From assembly GCA_025352865.1 (NCBI GenBank), contig JANXSB010000677.1:1-9463 (forward strand): a stretch of DNA of 9,463 nucleotides, written 5' to 3'. The position numbers and the translations under genes were made by a program. Of this stretch, positions 6,533 through 9,463 are shown one piece after another; position 1 is the stretch's first letter, and each line of letters starts with the position of its first letter. The DNA is from Chthoniobacter sp. Its GTDB lineage: Bacteria > Verrucomicrobiota > Verrucomicrobiia > Chthoniobacterales > Chthoniobacteraceae. A model generated the notes under the pieces. That model worked only from the letters and a program-made list of their open reading frames with translations, was not told where the DNA came from and searched no databases.

Positions 6533-6832
6533 TTGGAGTGGTGGGCCGGGGTGAAAGGGAGCTGCGGAATTTGACGGGCGATAAGGAGGGTTCACTTTTC
6601 AACAACTCTCGTCGGACGCGTGGGTATGCTGGATGTCGGCGAAGCAAACAAGCGAATAATCGGCATGAGCGCGGCGGGCCGCGCTTTGGTGGCTCCAGTC
6701 AATGATTGCAGTAATGACAAATGGGATTCTGGACGGCCGAACCGACCTTGCCCATACTGCGACCATGTGTTTCCACAAGACGCAGTGCTCGCTGGATCTC
6801 GCGGCGACAAAAAGAAGCTTTCAGCAATACGC
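6533..6832. promoter_or_regulatory. Divergent intergenic region between barrel and P450 genes
   Basis: Three hundred bases separate the start codons of the barrel gene (-) and the P450 gene (+), so both promoters should lie here. The region is less GC-rich than the genes around it. It includes a TTGACG box at 6571-6576 and AATAAT at 6655-6660, but neither has a properly spaced partner, so I do not assign a promoter. A perfect 8-bp dyad at 6668-6685 is the strongest structural signal. The P450 frame is open through much of this region (from an ATG at 6620), but those 71 residues do not look like P450 sequence. Confidence 0.55.
6668..6685. repeat. Perfect 8-bp dyad upstream of the P450 gene
   Basis: AGCGCGGC at 6668-6675 and GCCGCGCT at 6678-6685 are perfect reverse complements around a two-base GG centre. 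The short centre fits a DNA-binding-protein operator better than an RNA hairpin, though three T follow on the + strand. It lies about 150 bases upstream of the P450 start and about 135 bases upstream of the barrel start. Confidence 0.6.
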
Positions 6833-8059
6833 ATGATTCAGAGATCCCCTCTCGCCATTCCGACCGTCGTCACAGATTTCACGGGGGAAGACTATCAGGA
6901 GCGACTCTACGATCAATACGCCGAGTGGCAGCGGCACACGCCGGTGTTTCGCAATCAGGATGGTGTGGTTTACCTGACGCGCCACGACGACTGCGCGCGG
7001 TTGCTGAGCGACGGGCGTTTTGGCCGGCAGGCCGATGATGGTTCCGCAAACCCGCTGGTCACCACGTCCCATGAGGCAGGTGCGCTGCATTCTACCATTG
7101 CAAACTGGATGCTATTCATGGATGCGCCGCGCCACCCGATCGTGCGCCGGGCTTTCAGCCAGGCGCTGTCGGCGCGGGAGGCGGGTCTGCCCGATTCGGC
7201 CCTGCGCGACCTGGCTCGCCAGCTCATCGGGGAAGGTGGTGAAGCGGTGGATTTCCTGTCCGGCCTCGCCGGGCGCCTGCCCGCGCTGGTGATCTGCCAC
7301 CTCATCGGTGTGCCCGCCGCGGACGCCTCGGCACTCGGCCCCTGGGCCTTCCGACTCGCCAGCGCGCTCGACTCTGGCGAAGAGGAAGGGATGCGCGCCG
7401 CCGCCCCTGCGGCGACCGCCATGCACGACTATTTCAGCCGCTTTGTCGTGTCGGATGCGGCCCGCGGTGCCGGGGGTTTTTTGCGCGAGTTGGAGTCGGG
7501 CGCGGGCTCCGATCTTGCGGAGGCGGAGATCATCGACGGGTGCGTGTTCCTACTGGTGGCTGGTCATGAAACGGCGCGCAACCTGAGCGCCAACAGCGTG
7601 CTGGCGCTGGCGAAAAATCCCGAACAGATGCAACTGCTGCGGGACCAGCCGGAGATGCTGAAATCGGCCATCGAGGAGTTGCTGCGCTACACGGGGCCCG
7701 TGCAGAAACTCAGCCGCTGGACGAGGGAAGACCTGACCCTCGGCGGATACGCGATCCCGCGCGCCACCTTGGTCGTTGGCCTGATCGGCGCGGCGAATCG
7801 AGACCCGGCGTGCTTCACCGATCCCCACACGCTCGACCTCCGCCGCAGCCCGAACCCGCACCTCGCTTTCGGCCGCGGCAGCCACGCCTGCATCGGGCGC
7901 CCGCTGGCGCTCAGGGAAACCGGCATCGCGCTGGACGAACTGCTGCGCGCAACCGGGCTGATTGAAGTGGTCGAACACCGCTGGGTGCCGAACGCCTCGA
8001 TGAGAAGCCTCGCCTCCCTGACCCTGCGCATGCCGCCGCCGTCTGGCCCGGATCGGTAA
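6833..8059 (+). CDS. Cytochrome P450 monooxygenase
   Basis: A 408-residue soluble bacterial P450, a typical length for class I enzymes that take electrons from separate redox partners. Family motifs are all present. The C-helix region is FMDAPRHPIVRRAF (95-108). The I-helix oxygen-binding motif is AGHET at 243-247. The ExxR pair is E282/R285 in EELLRYTGP. The heme-binding loop is FGRGSHACIG at 346-355, with Cys353 as the iron ligand. The general sequence style resembles CYP107-type enzymes of secondary metabolism, which oxidise small molecules or carrier-bound substrates; the substrate cannot be predicted. I chose the ATG at 6833, since it gives the expected length and N-terminus. The frame is open upstream to 6620, but those residues lack P450 features. 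The stop codon directly abuts the start of the adenylating enzyme gene, suggesting an operon. No ferredoxin or reductase gene is visible in the window. Confidence 0.95.
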   Translation: MIQRSPLAIPTVVTDFTGEDYQERLYDQYAEWQRHTPVFRNQDGVVYLTRHDDCARLLSDGRFGRQADDGSANPLVTTSHEAGALHSTIANWMLFMDAPRHPIVRRAFSQALSAREAGLPDSALRDLARQLIGEGGEAVDFLSGLAGRLPALVICHLIGVPAADASALGPWAFRLASALDSGEEEGMRAAAPAATAMHDYFSRFVVSDAARGAGGFLRELESGAGSDLAEAEIIDGCVFLLVAGHETARNLSANSVLALAKNPEQMQLLRDQPEMLKSAIEELLRYTGPVQKLSRWTREDLTLGGYAIPRATLVVGLIGAANRDPACFTDPHTLDLRRSPNPHLAFGRGSHACIGRPLALRETGIALDELLRATGLIEVVEHRWVPNASMRSLASLTLRMPPPSGPDR

Positions 8060-9463
8060 ATGATCCCGGATTTCCAAGCTGCCTGCATGCTCAATCAAGT
8101 TCCAAGATCGGTGGTTCCGGGAATCGGCTTCCCGGCCCTGCCTGATGCGCAGGCCAGCACGATGCTCGCCCTGCAATACCAACTCGAGGCCTCGCAGTGG
8201 ATGCCGGCGGCCACGATCTTGGGCCGGCAATTAGAGCAACTGCGCAAGGTCTTCGAGCATGCTCGCAGAACCGTTCCTTATTATGCCACGCTGTTTGCCG
8301 GATATGACAGCGGTGGCCCGGAAGGCTTCACCTTGGATTTCCTGCACAAGCTGCCGATCTCCACGCGCGCCATGGTGCAGAAAGCGGACGTACAGATGCG
8401 CTCGCGGGCGGTGCCGCCCGCCCACGGAAGAACCTTCCCCTTGACCACCTCCGGTTCCACCGGACAGCCGGTCAAGCTGCTGCAAACGGACGCGACAAAG
8501 CTGATCTGGCTGGCCCTCACGCTCCGCGATCATGCATGGCACCAACGCGATTTTTCACGCCGCCTGTGTGCGATCAAATGGGCCGCGCGCGGCATGTGCG
8601 AGCCGCCCGACGGCCACCGAGAGGAGAGCTGGGGTGCTGCGTTGGACGTGCTCTACGACAGCGCGCCCGCCGCCATGCTCAACGTCACCGCCACCATGCC
8701 GGAACAAGTCGCGTGGCTGCTCCGCGAAAAGCCCGGGTACCTGATTTCATACCCCTCGAATCTCGCAGCGTTGGCCGGATACTGCATCCAGCAGAAGACC
8801 ACCCTCCCTAGCCTCACGGAAGTCCGCACGATCGGCGAGACGCTCACGTCGGCGCAACGCGCCTTGTTCCGGTCGGCGTGGGATGTGAACACCGTGGATC
8901 TCTACTCGTGCGAAGAGACCGGCTACATCGCCCTGCAATGCCCCACGCAGGATCACTACCATGTGCAGTCGGAAAACGTGCTTTTGGAAATTGTGGATGA
9001 CGATGGCCAGCCGTGCGCTCCGGGTGAGAGCGGACGGGTGCTGGTCAGCTCCCTGCACAATTTCGCCACGCCGCTGCTGCGTTATGAACTGGGCGATCAC
9101 GCGATATTCGGCGAAGCCTGCCCGTGCGGTCGCAACCTGCCCGTGATCACCAAGGTGCTCGGGCGCACCCGGAATCGGCTCATCCTTCCCGACGGGCGCA
9201 GCGAGTTTCCGTATCTCGGCGAGCACGGCCAAACCCAGCGGCTGACGGGTGTCCGCGTGCAGGCCTTTCAGTTCGTGCAGCACAACGTGCAGGAGGTCGA
9301 AGTGAAATACGTCACCGATCGTGTCTTTACGCCGGGGGAAGCGGACAAGGTGATTCGCATGATTCAAGATAACCTGGGATATCCATTCCGTATTCGCATC
9401 ACTTACTGTGACACGATCACTGCTGGTGCCAGGGGCAAGTTTGAGGAGTTTGTCAGCCTTGTA
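8060..9463 (+). CDS. Adenylate-forming enzyme, PaaK/CapK-like, 3' end cut by window
   Basis: The frame opens with an ATG directly after the P450 stop codon and stays open for 468 codons to the window edge. The protein resembles the phenylacetate-CoA ligase / CapK / coenzyme F390 synthetase branch of adenylate-forming enzymes, which activate a carboxylic acid with ATP. The phosphate-binding loop is TTSGSTGQPVK at 129-139. The core motif YSCEETG is at 282-288 and RYELGD at 341-346. CPCGR follows at 354-358, then a GRTRNRL hinge region at 369-374, and the likely catalytic lysine is K460 in GKFEEFVS. Since this lysine usually lies near the C-terminus, only a few residues should be missing. The branch includes acyl-CoA ligases and enzymes that load acids onto other acceptors, so the substrate and acceptor are unknown. 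Coupling to the P450 suggests one pathway. Codon use near the 3' end is less GC-rich than in the kinase genes. Confidence 0.93.
   Translation, partial: MIPDFQAACMLNQVPRSVVPGIGFPALPDAQASTMLALQYQLEASQWMPAATILGRQLEQLRKVFEHARRTVPYYATLFAGYDSGGPEGFTLDFLHKLPISTRAMVQKADVQMRSRAVPPAHGRTFPLTTSGSTGQPVKLLQTDATKLIWLALTLRDHAWHQRDFSRRLCAIKWAARGMCEPPDGHREESWGAALDVLYDSAPAAMLNVTATMPEQVAWLLREKPGYLISYPSNLAALAGYCIQQKTTLPSLTEVRTIGETLTSAQRALFRSAWDVNTVDLYSCEETGYIALQCPTQDHYHVQSENVLLEIVDDDGQPCAPGESGRVLVSSLHNFATPLLRYELGDHAIFGEACPCGRNLPVITKVLGRTRNRLILPDGRSEFPYLGEHGQTQRLTGVRVQAFQFVQHNVQEVEVKYVTDRVFTPGEADKVIRMIQDNLGYPFRIRITYCDTITAGARGKFEEFVSLV

Noticed and set aside
6533..6595. N-terminal extension of the barrel protein by 21 residues
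   Set aside because: It would place a Pro-rich stretch ahead of a good signal peptide; starting at 6532 gives a normal exported protein.
6571..6599. TTGACG as a -35 box for the P450 operon
   Set aside because: No -10-like hexamer occurs at the proper distance, so the match is not better than chance.
7550..8230. A 226-codon open frame on the - strand across the P450 end and ligase start
   Set aside because: Arg/Gln/Ala-rich product typical of antisense GC-rich frames; it overlaps two genes with intact family motifs.
8747..9367. A 206-codon open frame on the - strand inside the ligase gene
   Set aside because: It is antisense to well-conserved ligase motifs and has no recognisable domain.

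Overview
The window is a GC-rich bacterial segment with six protein-coding genes. It has one rhomboid protease gene, a three-gene two-component signalling operon, a surface beta-barrel gene, and the start of a possible biosynthetic operon. I see no tRNA, rRNA, CRISPR array, insertion sequence or integrase. The source is probably a Gram-negative bacterium with an outer membrane, because one product looks like an exported inverse-autotransporter-type barrel. The high GC, the near absence of Shine-Dalgarno sequences and the gene types would fit Verrucomicrobiota or a relative, but that placement is inference and has no marker gene behind it.

Layout. Positions 77-982 (+) encode a rhomboid intramembrane serine protease, whose 3' end overlaps the convergent operon by 11 bases. 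Positions 5196 down to 972 (-) hold three genes joined by ATGA stop/start overlaps. They encode a membrane histidine kinase with three PAS-like regions, a single-domain receiver, and a soluble hybrid kinase with receivers at both ends. No DNA-binding output domain and no Hpt domain is present, so the final target lies elsewhere. Positions 6532-5321 (-) encode a secreted beta-barrel protein with a threonine/serine-rich insertion, lying 124 bases upstream of the kinase operon on the same strand.

A 300-base divergent intergenic region (6533-6832) holds a perfect 8-bp dyad. To its right, on the + strand, are a cytochrome P450 (6833-8059) and an adenylate-forming enzyme of the PaaK/CapK type (from 8060, running off the window). 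The two have zero spacing (TAA directly followed by ATG).

How the genes may work together. The kinase operon reads as one signalling unit: the membrane kinase and the receiver are made together with a hybrid kinase that can itself receive a phosphoryl group at its N-terminus. The P450 and the ligase look like the first two genes of a pathway that activates a carboxylic acid and oxidises it or its product; the rest lies to the right of the window. A link between the signalling operon, the barrel and the P450 operon is suggested only by proximity. The points most worth a second look are the P450-ligase pair, the passenger-less barrel with its G/C-tract hairpin, the repeated operon junction sequence and the dyad in the divergent promoter region.
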